64,000 nucleotides of DNA from Pisolithus tinctorius (Eukaryota > Basidiomycota > Agaricomycetes > Boletales > Pisolithaceae), in assembly GCA_024663395.1 (NCBI GenBank), contig JANFAH010000003.1, positions 868,001 to 932,000 on the forward strand, in the 5' to 3' direction. Below are positions 11,846 to 21,743 of this stretch, one piece after another (position 1 is the first letter of the stretch; every line of letters starts with the position of its first letter). A program made the position numbers and the translations under genes. The notes under the pieces were generated by a model. The model made no database searches. It was not told where the DNA came from and saw nothing but the letters and a program-made list of their open reading frames with translations.

Positions 11846-14800
11846 TTAACACTCTTGTCTGTCTATGAATATGCAACAGACCCACCTCGCGTTCTCATTT
11901 GACGCCCGTGTAGACAAGGTAGGATGTGTTGCCGATAATTTCCTGACGAAGCTAGACCAGTATATAGGCGTATAGTGGTGTGACCGGTAGGTGTCGCCCC
12001 AACCCATCAAGTACGACATCACCATCGGCGCGGCAAGTTCTTGTTCACGGTTGATCGTATGTACCAAGCGGAAGAGGAGCAACCGTTGTTGATTGCAGAG
12101 GTCTTCCAAATATGGTGTACGCGCGTTGTGGTAGGCGAGACCTTTTGTTAGCACGGCAGAAAGGTTGTAATGCTTGCCTTGTTTCTTTGTTTGATACGTG
12201 GTGATGTAAAATGATAGATTCGTCGTCGCTCTCGAATTCGTAAGCAACTTCACATCGTTGTTACATCGAGCATTGATCGCTAACGCAGGAACCCATCCGT
12301 TGAGGAAGGGGTGCAAGCGTTTCATTCCCCAATCGCCGCTCTCCAAGATAAAGTCATCGTCTGCTACAGCGAATGGTGCCCGTCGCTTGCATACCAAACC
12401 ACCCGTCTTGCTGGGAATCAGACACCGACGGACTTGACAGGTGTGTAGCTGTTTTGCTCTGGCTACCCGTAATTCCAACCGTGCAACCTCTTCATCATAG
12501 TGCACCCCTTGTGGTTTGGGTGGACGACAGTATGCAACATCCACATCGTTCGGTATTCTCTTCATTGATTCTGCGGATTCCAAACCCGGAAGGTACGCCC
12601 GGAGATTTGCTCTGATGAATGATTGCACACGCTCGCGAAAACTCTCTTCACGTAGGAGCCATTCGATGTCGTCCATGGGGGGGGAATCTTTCAACCATAG
12701 TAACATGTGAAGATGGAGGGATCCACGGCCTTGGGACTCGACCACCCCAAAGTAAGCCTTCACAAAACCGAAGATACCCTTTTGACAATGCACGCTGTAT
12801 GGTGTCACAGTGACACCGAACAGTGTTTGTATGATAGTCTTGATTGTAAAGTGAAAAAATTTGGCAGCCGCGTATGGGTCCCCTGCAATGTTTTCAGCGC
12901 GTTTCTCTTTCGATGGTCCGATAGTGGCGAGGAAGTTATCCATATCGATGTGTTCCCCCGCAAAGATCTGCGCGACAGGATCATGAAGATCGCATGGGTT
13001 GATTGTTAACCATAAACTAGGTGGGTTGAACATGATGGACGTCGCCCATATCTGACTTCGCAGTTGATACCGACTGTGATCGGATCCCTGTACCCGGCCG
13101 GCAGTGGCATAAAGATGCTGCCGCAGTAGTTGGATTGCAGGATCGCTTATACGCCGGTGCTGTTCCTCCTCCCTTACTGCTTGCTGCATGCTAGCCAATG
13201 AAATAGTGGATAAAAGATGCGCGTCCCTGTCAAAACCTTTACGCTGCATCTGTAATCTGGCAGATCCAAGCGCCTGTCGACGTTGAGCGATGGCAAAAGT
13301 CACGAATGCGAATGTCACATGTCTTCGGAAGCGGCGATCATGGTACTCCAGGGCCCATCTGACATGTTCCGCAAAATCTATTGGGACTGGTTGTGTGCGC
13401 TCTATGCCCCCCTCGCCGTAGGGAAACAGACAGGGATACGCCTTTTCGAAGAAATTTCGCTCGCTATCTGCAGGTTGCAGGATATGCGGACTCTGCCGCG
13501 GCCGTCCGAAATCAGAGACAGGTTTGCCTCCATGTTTAACTGCATACCCTCCTTCTTGACCCTCATCCCATAGGTTGACAAGTCCCCATGTCATCAACTC
13601 TTTGGCACTCAACGTGGAGAGATCTGTATCGATTGTCCCTGAGACTTGCAAAGGAACCACACTCGGTGTGGCACCATCATGCATGGACTGTCCTGTAATG
13701 TCATTGGTTTCCACTATGCAATTCTTGCTGAGTGCCATTACAGGGATGTTGACGTGAACTCGTACCTTCATCGTCATCCATCGGCACGTAGCCCTCGCCC
13801 TCCTCATCCACTATATGGACGTCTTCTGACTGTCGTAAGACACTACTTATCTCCAACGGCACATCGTCTGTTGGCAATGCGTCCAGCCGCTGCGAGGAAA
13901 TTTGGATATCGCCGTAGTACTTTGTATTGTTCTTTTTCAACCACAGCAGTGCGTCTCTGACGGCGTCGCGACGCACACGAAAGGTACTATGGAGCCATCC
14001 TTCTGGCAATTTCCCTGGGCCGATGTAGGTGACTGTGATCAACGATGCCAATATCATGGATGGCCGTGGCATGAGGTCGCCACTGACCATTGATGCGATA
14101 CCATCCATATCAAGTTCATACGTCGTAACATTGCCGCGCATGGCACTTTGCAGGACCGAGAAATCTCGAACGCCACCACTCCGTTTCGGGAACAATTTGA
14201 ACACGTACACGCGTGGGTACAACAGCGCTATCAGAAGTTGCTCTGGGAATGTCAGCACTTCCAAGACCCAGGGGGTCGGCCCGATCCACAAGTGATTCGC
14301 GAGCGAGAAGCGGGGAGGCTTGTCACCAGGACGTCGTAAGTCTTCAGAACATTGGCGGCATACGCTCACAGCAGTAGAGCCTAGGTCTCTATGAACTCCG
14401 CATGGCTCCAAGAGCATACCTTCAATGAGAAAATGTTCCGTGTGCGCTCGGTGGGGTTTAAGCCGGGGTGTGTTGGGTAGGTCTGTGAGCTTGACAACCT
14501 TTAGGCCATCAACCACGACGCTCCGTTCCCGCGCACAAATGGCGCAGGTGCCTGTAGCCAACGCGAGGTTAGATGTTGCCTGATAGAACTTTGCGTAACA
14601 CTGTTTGACCTCGTCCTGCGTAGGCAGCTGCAGATACTGGCCAGCATCATATTCCGGTGTGTCCACCCCCGGTGCTACCGTCTCCTCTTCTAAGCGTGCA
14701 CTTTTGAAAGACGTTGATCCCTTTTCTGCCCTCTTTCGTTTGCGTGCTCCCTGCCGCAGGTCATTCTCCTCTTTGGCTTCGATTCGTTGACGGGCTAGCA

Positions 14801-14972
14801 TGCACAACGACGCTATTGACGCTGCAGGGGCATCCTGGAGCACTCGTGCAATCAGAAGATGCTTTTTCTGTCGCTCGTTCCTTGCCAATGGGATTACTCC
14901 ATGCACTCCGGCTATTATGTCCTTCATGGTGAGCGACATCAGTTGCGATCGTACCTCTGTTTCTGCTTCCAT
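11846..14972 (-). CDS. Helitron transposase, N-terminal and Rep (HUH endonuclease) part
   Basis: Starts at 14972 (MEAETEVRSQ). The first exon (to 13766) holds a Cys-containing region (CAICARERS) and a DUF6570-like domain. A 73-nt GT-AG intron (13693-13765) restores frame with the second exon, giving a continuous protein of about 1,020 residues. The Rep domain shows the metal-binding HUH element in GRGSLHLHMLLWL (about 12.69-12.73 kb) and paired tyrosines in YITTYQTKK (about 12.2 kb), which in the family nick DNA and stay covalently attached. The frame ends at TAA after FIDRQEC (11846). The same frame resumes at 11713 with helicase-type sequence, so this is probably one gene with the next entry, separated by a short intron or by decay. 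Confidence 0.75.
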
Positions 14973-15271
14973 GATGCAGCGAGAACTGGAAGGTGTATGT
15001 ACTTCCCCCTATTTCGTGAGATGTGTCTGCTGATTCTCACACATAATACGATAGAGCTCCGGAGTTTAGACACCTGGGGTACGATCAACTGATGCGTTAG
15101 GGGTGCCCCTTCAACGAGAAATCCCATGTGCCCTATCTCACCTTTGCCCTTAAACTACTGTGTCACCGCAGCAATCACCATCTTTGTGAAAGTCATTCGT
15201 CCGCAGGTAGGTTGCGACGTCCTTACTCGTTCATGCTTGGCCGTGATTGTTCACATCCTGTACAGTTCAGC

Positions 15272-15895
15272 ATGACCTCCCTCACCGGTGACGACGTCAA
15301 TGCCACCCCTTATGAAGTTTGGGGATTCCTGTTTGGCCCCACATCGGGTCCCCACCGTTTGAATGTTCGGGTGTCTGGTAATGAGGATATTTGGATCCCC
15401 GGTACTCAGTACCTCTTCGCGCCTGATGTAGATGTCATGACGACTCGTGTGGATGTCGGCGGGAGGGTCTATGTCGTGTTTTTTGATCTAGCGCGACATC
15501 AGACGGAACGTCAAAATGCATCCTATGTCTTCATCAGAGTGCGGCCTGCTCATTTGACGCCATTGAACATTCGGGCAGAGGTCGACCTGCAGGACATATT
15601 GCGTGTCCTATTGGAGTACGTGTTTCGTGGCTGCCTGCAGTGTGTCCCCGCTAATATCCCTTTTCAGACTGGCAAACCGCTTCCCGGCCGTTGGAGGTGC
15701 GATTGCACCAGCAGTGTAGTCTTCGTCGTAGCGTTCTATACAGTAATCTCATCCATGCCAATTGACCTTGTGTCATGCTCTGCGCTTGCTCTACTTGTAC
15801 TACGATATAACTCCTTCTTTCCCTTCTATCAGAGCAGCACTACTACCTTTGTCTCTCGCTACAAAATTCACTGCGGTGCGTTTGTATGTCCTTAA
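15272..15895 (+). CDS. Small protein of unknown function, paralogue of the 17466-17828 gene
   Basis: I do not recognise the family. The ATG at 15272 (MTSLTGDDVN) is preferred over an earlier in-frame ATG at 15128 because the conserved region begins just after it. The core of about 110 residues aligns with the minus-strand protein at 17466-17828. Shared features are YxVWxFxxGxxSGPxxLxVRV, then a GRVYxVFFD block, then YVFxRxxP, and an acidic D-I-H/Q-D-I end. After LLEY the paralogy stops at GTACGT, a good splice donor, so the last 80 codons may be intron plus a short final exon. No signal peptide, membrane segment or catalytic motif was seen. It lies directly upstream of, and divergent from, the Helitron gene. 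Confidence 0.5.
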   Translation: MTSLTGDDVNATPYEVWGFLFGPTSGPHRLNVRVSGNEDIWIPGTQYLFAPDVDVMTTRVDVGGRVYVVFFDLARHQTERQNASYVFIRVRPAHLTPLNIRAEVDLQDILRVLLEYVFRGCLQCVPANIPFQTGKPLPGRWRCDCTSSVVFVVAFYTVISSMPIDLVSCSALALLVLRYNSFFPFYQSSTTTFVSRYKIHCGAFVCP

Positions 15896-16141
15896 ACCGA
15901 TTGTACATAGTACGTCCGTGCATGATTGACATGTCCTTCGTGGCTAACCTGGTCCGTGGCATAATTTCAGTCCATGCGGCCTGCGTTCCTCCACAACCAC
16001 AACCCGCCATTCCACCACCGCTGCTTTGCATTCTTCCACTTCATCTTGGATTCCCCCTCAGACGCGCTCCACAAACCTCGAAGAACTTAAATACTGCCTG
16101 TGAGCGTCTTAGATCATGTAATGTCAATGACTATGGTTTGC

Positions 16142-17035
16142 TTACGATGCATCCTCTACCACCCCCATCCATGGTGAGACATAGCCGTGGTCTGACTCGC
16201 ATACCTGCCCCCCCAGCAACCACTGCACATCGTACACACCCAGCTGCCAGAAGAGGTCTTGTGGGGTTTGCGTAACACGAGGCGCTCCCTGCCTTTCCAC
16301 CCACATTCCTTTTCCATCGCTAAGCGAACGCACTCTTAACTTGCAAGAGTTGTTGGCGTCATGGACTCGCTTGCATGCAACATAGCGAAAGCCGCGCAAA
16401 GAGTACTTCGCCAGCGTCTTTAAATGCTTGACCTTGAAATTTCCGTAATACACAGAGCCTGGATTGAGGATAGAGAGCCCCCGCAAGGTTAGGGCGGGAT
16501 AGGCACAGAAGATATGGTCTGCGCTTATGAAGTTCATCACCACTGTACTGTGAAACTGAAATATTGGGGAGACCGCCACATCAGTGTTCGACACTACGAC
16601 GTCTATGTGACGATTCCCCTTGACCCAAGTAACGACGGATGCGATGGCTGATTGGGAGTATATGGCGGTAGTCTTGTGCTTCCTTAGTATCTCGTAACAC
16701 TGATGCTTCAACAGGATTCTGAGATGTGGATAACAACGTTCGGGGACATAAATATCGAGATCTGTGGGTGTCCATTCTGTTGTGTTCTCAGGCAGGAGAA
16801 CGTGAAGTGCAGTAGATCCTGAGACGACTGCGTCACACATACGCAAAATGTGCGGCAGAATGTTGGGGTCCTTGAAGAATGGCGTCGCTATCTTGCGCAT
16901 GCGATAGCGGAGATATCCTCGAACCGCGTTCGCATGCCATCTACTAGCGGCAGCAAACGTCACAATGTCGCGCATGTCGCTGTAGGCCAGAATAGCCTGC
17001 ACAAGCTCCAGGACGTTGGAAACAAGGGATGCCAT
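16142..17035 (-). CDS. F-box-like protein with nucleotidyltransferase-fold motif
   Basis: A 297-residue single-exon frame starting MASLVSNVLELV. Residues 1-40 resemble a degenerate F-box (leucine/isoleucine-rich, ending in FAAASRWHANAV). Residues about 70-100 carry VSGSTALHVL followed by PTDLDIYVP. This is the GS plus D-x-D pattern of nucleotidyltransferase-fold proteins, which in agaric genomes is common in poorly characterised F-box-associated families. Activity is not shown: the third carboxylate could be in HIDVVV (about residue 155), which would complete the site. No stop or frameshift is visible. It is flanked on both sides by members of the small paralogous pair and by the Helitron, so it may be cargo of that element. 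Confidence 0.55.
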   Translation of the reverse strand: MASLVSNVLELVQAILAYSDMRDIVTFAAASRWHANAVRGYLRYRMRKIATPFFKDPNILPHILRMCDAVVSGSTALHVLLPENTTEWTPTDLDIYVPERCYPHLRILLKHQCYEILRKHKTTAIYSQSAIASVVTWVKGNRHIDVVVSNTDVAVSPIFQFHSTVVMNFISADHIFCAYPALTLRGLSILNPGSVYYGNFKVKHLKTLAKYSLRGFRYVACKRVHDANNSCKLRVRSLSDGKGMWVERQGAPRVTQTPQDLFWQLGVYDVQWLLGGQVCESDHGYVSPWMGVVEDAS

Positions 17036-17465
17036 GTCGACGATGTGGTGAGTCTCCTGAATTGCATCTCTTGTGTCTCTTTTATACTATGGGTATCTTT
17101 CAGGGGTTACCTCGTTGGGGTGGGGCTCATGGTGCCCAGTAAGGCCGGTTGGCTGGGCATGCACCATAATGGTTGAGAACGTTGGATCATGGTCGGTCTC
17201 TGCAAGACTTAACAGTGGTCTGCTGTCTCAAACATTCATAATTGCATGTTAACGTCTTTAATACATCGTTCTAGCGTCCATGCGCGTTTTCTGCATCTCA
17301 TCCCCCATCCGCTGTACAGATTCCTCCCATCGTCCCTAATTGTGTTCAGACTTCCATCGTAGCTGCATTCGCTTCCTCGCTCGGCGTTGATTGCTCCTGC
17401 GGATGACGTCTTTCCAGCCTGTTGCTGTTTCAACAGGTGCACATGCATGTCAACTTGTGGAAAAC
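17036..17465. other. Non-coding spacer
   Basis: About 430 bp between the F-box-like gene and the next small gene. Only shadow frames were seen. A TTTTATACTATG stretch near 17080, upstream of the minus-strand start at 17035, could be a core-promoter TATA-like site; this is weak. Confidence 0.3.
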
Positions 17466-17828
17466 CTACTCTGTGTACACCTCGATGATATCGTGGATGT
17501 CCTCTTCGATGTGAATGTCAATGGCCCGTTGCGGTGTCTGCATACGCATGAACACATAACAGGCCTCGCCGGGATCTTGTGCGCGTTGGTTTTCATCAAA
17601 AAAGACATGATATACTCTGCCTTCGACGACAACCGACTCTCTTTTAACCTTCGGCGCTGCTCCGAAGAATGGACGCTCGTTATTGATTGCTACGGTGCGC
17701 GAGGCCTCGACACGCACTGTCAGCAGGCGTGGCCCTGAAGGTCCTCCCATCACGAAGACCCAGACCCTGTAAGGGCTTCGAATGGAAAGCTCGATTGCCT
17801 CCTGCGTCTCACTCATCTCCGGCTTCAA
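17466..17828 (-). CDS. Small protein of unknown function, paralogue of the 15272-15895 gene
   Basis: A 120-residue frame with possible starts at 17828 (MKPEM) or 17816 (MSETQEAIEL). It shares with the plus-strand protein at 15.3 kb the ordered blocks YRVWVFVMGGPSGP, GRVYHVFFDEN and CYVFMRMQTP, and ends in an acidic IEEDIHDIIEVYTE. I do not recognise the family and see no catalytic motif. The length and block order suggest one small globular domain. The two copies face opposite ways around the F-box-like gene, which points to an inverted duplication or to repeated capture by the neighbouring transposon. Confidence 0.55.
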   Translation of the reverse strand: MKPEMSETQEAIELSIRSPYRVWVFVMGGPSGPRLLTVRVEASRTVAINNERPFFGAAPKVKRESVVVEGRVYHVFFDENQRAQDPGEACYVFMRMQTPQRAIDIHIEEDIHDIIEVYTE

Positions 17829-18064
17829 CTGATGCTATCAGGTGAACAGTTATCAGCAGCTGGCTTGCACCACTTACTATTGCAGACTCGTTCGAACTCC
17901 TGAGTCGTAAGAATGGGTCTTCACACAGTCAGCTTGATCTTGACGTTTTGAGGTTGGCGTCTCCCCAACGTCAAGCCCCCTTACCAGGCAAGATCCCCAG
18001 TTCTTTGCATGGACACGTATGCTCGTGCCTGCCCTAACACTCGCATTCGTATAAAGTAACACCA

Positions 18065-19326
18065 TTGAGGTCAGTCCCCTCCCTCCGTGCTGTCATGTCC
18101 GCTGACAAAAACTCCATGTCCAATGTACTTCTCGCCGCGCGTTCTCGCCTTCTCTGGACAGGCTTGTACCTCGCAGACGAAACGCTCTGCGACAAAGTGC
18201 ATTGGGTAGCTCATGGCCGCGGCCACACGTTGGCTCTACTTCCACAGTACGTGCCCGTCATCTGCGACAGTGCTAACAAGGCTGTCACGGATCTGACGGC
18301 GGCCACCGCCATGGTCAACATCATAACTGCGGGGACATCGTCCCCTGTCCCCGCGCCATCTGACTGCGCTACCTCCAAGAGCTCCATCGTGGTCACTGAT
18401 CCCATCGACGGCACACACGACTCACCTGGTGTGGCTCCTATCACATCATCCGATGGCTCCCTCGGGGTCGATCTTAGTGCGGATGACACCACAGCTGCTC
18501 CCCACGTCTTAGCATGTCTTGCTGCCATTGTGCGTGTGGACAGCAAAGATTTCTGGCTGTCCGCAGATGGGGGTTATCAAGGACCCAACCACATCTCCAA
18601 GGAGATCATCGAGGTCAAACCGTCTTGTGCCATCTGTGCTCCATGTGCTGCGGGCGTGCTCAACGACGACTTCACCTCCGTCGTCTCTAATCTCCGTCTT
18701 TTGCAAGATCGTTGTGTCACGCCCGGATACAGCCCCGGGAAAAGTTTCTTCTCAGCAGACAGCTTTGGCAATCCGCGCTTCAAAGTACGTCACACCTTTC
18801 TAGAGGTACGTTCGTCCATGCCTGTGACAGGCAAGTCACCATCCTCACCAATGCCTGTCGTTAGCCGCTCGAGGGTACGCAGACTACGGACGAACACATC
18901 GAAGGGTCAACTGGTGATGGTAAGATGGTTCAACGTAGGCCCATGAAGAGAACGCTGACATATTCCAAAGTTGATAGGCTCTTCACCTTTGAGAATTGGC
19001 CTCTCACTAAAGAAAAGAATCGTGCGGAGCTTCTTGCATTAAAGACAACTCATCGCTTGGTACCCATGGCGGCCATGGACGTTTCTGGCCACCGGGTGAG
19101 TCCCTACGCTTATCGCCGCTGTCTGCAAGGTGCCATAGTCGAACTCCACTTCACGTTCTCTCACTGGGGAATTGCAAGGAACAAGCAGGACGTCTATGCA
19201 GCCAACATCATCTTCATGCGCGTTCTCGTCCCTCCTCGTGCTTTCTCCATGCCTGCAAATAAACGGTTGGCGCCAGCGCCTGTGGTCGCCTCCGAATCCG
19301 CTACCAAGAAGAGTCGCTGTGGTTGA
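18065..19326 (+). CDS. Unknown protein, probably spliced from two long frames
   Basis: Two overlapping plus-strand frames (18065-18946 and 18925-19326) look like parts of one gene. A likely start is the ATG at 18095 (MSADKNSMSN). The first part has a low-complexity T/S/D region and three Cys near KPSCAICAPCAAG. The second part has a compact C-terminal domain containing GHRVSPYAYRRCLQGA and VELHFTFSHWGI and ends in a basic KKSRCG tail. Two introns (46 nt from the GTACGTCAC donor near 18.79 kb, and 64 nt ending GTAG near 18.94 kb) would bring the frames into register; this is a hand-built model. I do not recognise the family. The C-terminal style (GA-VELHF, then IxxxRVL-PP) recurs in my memory of basidiomycete hypothetical proteins, without known function. 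Confidence 0.45.
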
Positions 19327-19586
19327 GCAGTGTAGATCGATGTTATCAAGCAATAACCCGTCTAGCAAAAGACTTTGACGTAGAGTACTTACAATGCTGT
19401 TAGTACTAGTCGGACTAGAAGACTGTGTTCACACTACAGACGATGGACGCTATTCGTAGAAAGAGCACTGTAGACTACATGCTATGAAAGGTCCTGTGAG
19501 ATTTATCTGTCACGATTGAGATGCTTGCGTGCCAATAGCAAGCAAGGTTAGCGCCGACGCAGGCGGCACTTCCCGAGTTTCCCTTG
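19327..19586. other. Spacer with a candidate transposon terminus
   Basis: No gene seen. A 6-bp hairpin (GCTTGC at 19523-19528, GCAAGC at 19538-19543) is followed by AAGGTTAG. The string GCAAGCAAGGTTA matches, with one difference and in inverted orientation, GCAAGCAAGGTAA at the Helitron left limit (8670-8682). Confidence 0.3.
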
Positions 19587-20085
19587 GTGATGAAATATAC
19601 ATACATGTACAACCGTTTCGGAAATTCTTGTCCGAGTGGCGCAAACGCTCATTAAAAATCAAAAAATCAAAAAAATCAGAAAAACCAACAACACGCTGCA
19701 GAATGCGATGTTCACTATAGTATATTGCAAAATCAGTGCCAGCGTGAAGCAGAGAGCATCAGAACTGCTTGAGGAAGGCTAAGAGATGGAAGAAGTTGCA
19801 GATGAGCTAGGTGCATTGGCCTGCAGCACCAACTGTTGGGCTGCAAACTATGAGCAGCCAGATCATGTCGAACGGCTGTCCATCTGATTGAGCATGTATC
19901 AATAGCATAATAGCATTAATAAAGAGGTAGAAAGGGTAGAATTCAGCCTCCAAAAAATTGAGCAAAGCCTGTGCTTGAACTCCTAGGAGCCCAAGCTCGA
20001 GATTATCAATGATATAGCACTATGGACATCTGTAATGACAGTCCTGACGAGCTCGACAAGTCCGTGGATGGGGAATTATTGAACT

Positions 20086-20178
20086 AAAAAAAAATCGAGC
20101 ATACCCGGACTTGAACTCATGCCCTGAGATGCCCTAAGCAAAAAATTACTCATAGTATTACCGTTACGCCAAGCGGTT
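20086..20178 (-). ncRNA. tRNA-like (SINE-type) head of the left palindrome arm
   Basis: On the minus strand, TTGGCGTAACGGTAATA (20156-20172) fits a pol III A-box, and GAGTTCAAGTCC (20107-20118) fits a B-box about 40 nt later. A T9 run (20086-20094) follows, as a pol III terminator would. The acceptor stem does not pair, so this is a tRNA-derived promoter segment and not a working tRNA. Confidence 0.5.
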
Positions 20179-20259
20179 ATCAATAACTTGTTATAATAAG
20201 TTTATATCACTGAATAGAGCCGTCTAGCCATAGGACAGTCGTCGTTAATACTTACAGAT

Positions 20260-20347
20260 TCCTATGTAGTCTAATGGAAATCATATACCTGTTTTTTTTT
20301 TTTGCTAAGGGCATGAGTTCAAATCTGAGCTCGATCAACTTTTTTTG
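20260..20347 (+). ncRNA. tRNA-like (SINE-type) head of the right palindrome arm
   Basis: TAGTCTAATGG (20267-20277) fits an A-box and GAGTTCAAATC (20315-20325) a B-box, with a T7 run just after. A long T run between the boxes replaces the anticodon region. The B-box side is shared with the left arm, whereas the A-box side is not. Confidence 0.4.
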
Positions 20348-21012
20348 TGGTTGAATATTTCCTCATCTACGGACTTGTCGAGCTCGTCAGGACTGTCATT
20401 ACAGATGTCCATAGTGCTATATCATTGATAATCTCGAGCTTGGGCTCCTAGGAGTTCAAGCACAGGCTTTGCTCAATTTTTTGGAGGCTGAATTCTACCC
20501 TTTCTACCTCTTTATTAATGCTATTATGCTATTGATACATGCTCAATCAGATGGACAGCCGTTCGACATGATCTGGCTGCTCATAGTTTGCAGCCCAACA
20601 GTTGGTGCTGCAGGCCAATGCACCTAGCTCATCTGCAACTTCTTCCATCTCTTAGCCTTCCTCAAGCAGTTCTGATGCTCTCTGCTTCACGCCGGCACTG
20701 ATTTTGCAATATACTATAGTGAACATCGCATTCTGCAGCGTGTTGTTGGTTTTTCTGATTTTTTTGATTTTTTGATTTTTAATGAGCGTTTGCGCCACTC
20801 GGACAAGAATTTCCGAAACGGTTGTAACATATTATATTCATCACTCATTAAAACCCAAAAATGCAAAAATTGATACACTAGGATGTGTGATTCAATGGAT
20901 ACATTTGACTACTCAAGGTGTAGGAGACTAACACCCAGTCTGAAGTTCTGAGGTTGTGTTACACTCAAGTGGATCTAATATAGTCCCAGGAGGTCCTATC
21001 ATATGACAAAAT

Positions 21013-21464
21013 CTCAGTACTACCATCCATTGTGTGGGGTGTGCTATTTCATCTTTTTGATATGTTTTGAAAGTCTCTGCAATTTTTTGCACCTTTTCCC
21101 ACACTCTCTGGAGGATTGTTTCAGTTCCCTAGTGCTCTCCCCTGAATGTATGCACTTGGGAATGTTGTGGTGACTGCCAATCAGTATTACAGTTCTGCCT
21201 AGATAGTCAGAATAGCAGTATACAGCCTAGAACTTGATGAAACCCCTAAATACCAGCAGGAAGAGATCATGGCACAACACCTCAAGGTTTCCACCCCACA
21301 TCATGATCTGTTGATATGTTGTAGGTAAAGAGCATCCTCCAAGGGGATTCATTTTTTAAGTGCCCATGTCAAATATATCAAAAATGCGAACACTTTTGTT
21401 GTTTTAGCCCCTAAGATACTTTCCAGTTATTCAGAGCCTCTCAGACACTTCATGGATGGTCAAA
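21013..21464 (-). repeat. Repeat R1, copy B (inverted relative to copy A)
   Basis: Reverse complement of 8204-8669 with scattered substitutions. It begins CTCAGTAC and ends CATGGATGGTCAAA, then joins repeat R2 directly. Confidence 0.85.
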
Positions 21465-21743
21465 TTACATTACCAGTGCAACAAAGCCAAGAAAAATATT
21501 TCCAGGATGTAACATAGGGAGGAGGCAATTGTGCCACTACACTTGAAGTACCCCATCCCAGCCTATCAACTTTTGATATGTTGTAGGAACACATGGACCC
21601 TTCAAGGGGACACAATAAGAGCTAGTTTGGAAACCTCGGGTAAGTCGCAATTAGTTCCTTCAATGCTTGTACATGTTTTTCCACTGGGGCAGTTTGCGTA
21701 GTGAGTTTGAATTGAGTTTGAAACATTTCCTCCTGTACGCGAG

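Larger units (their letters stand above)
8670..14972 (-). mobile_element. Helitron (rolling-circle transposon), coding region and 3' flank
   Basis: The minus strand carries a DUF6570-type N-terminal region, a Helitron Rep (HUH) domain and a Pif1-family helicase domain in the usual order. The left limit is set where repeat R1 ends. Just inside it is a perfect 6-bp hairpin, CCTTGC-TT-GCAAGG (8673-8686), in the place where a Helitron 3' hairpin would be expected, although no CTRR end follows. The right limit is only the start of the coding region. The true element may reach about 19.55 kb, where a matching inverted motif lies. Helitrons move through a single-stranded intermediate without target duplication, so flanking repeats cannot fix the ends. 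Confidence 0.8.
19587..20845. repeat. Large near-perfect palindrome made of two head-to-head tRNA-headed repeats
   Basis: The left arm (about 19587-20124) and right arm (about 20309-20845) are reverse complements over roughly 538 bp with few differences (for example GTGCCAGCG against GTGCCGGCG), separated by about 184 bp. The inner end of each arm carries a tRNA-like segment with A-box, B-box and T-run. The outer ends carry the GTGATGA/TCATCAC motif. No coding frame of note. Transcription through it would give a long hairpin RNA. Confidence 0.85.

Noticed and set aside
20086..20347. Functional tRNA genes
   Set aside because: A and B boxes are present but the acceptor stems do not pair and the anticodon arm is missing or replaced by a T run.
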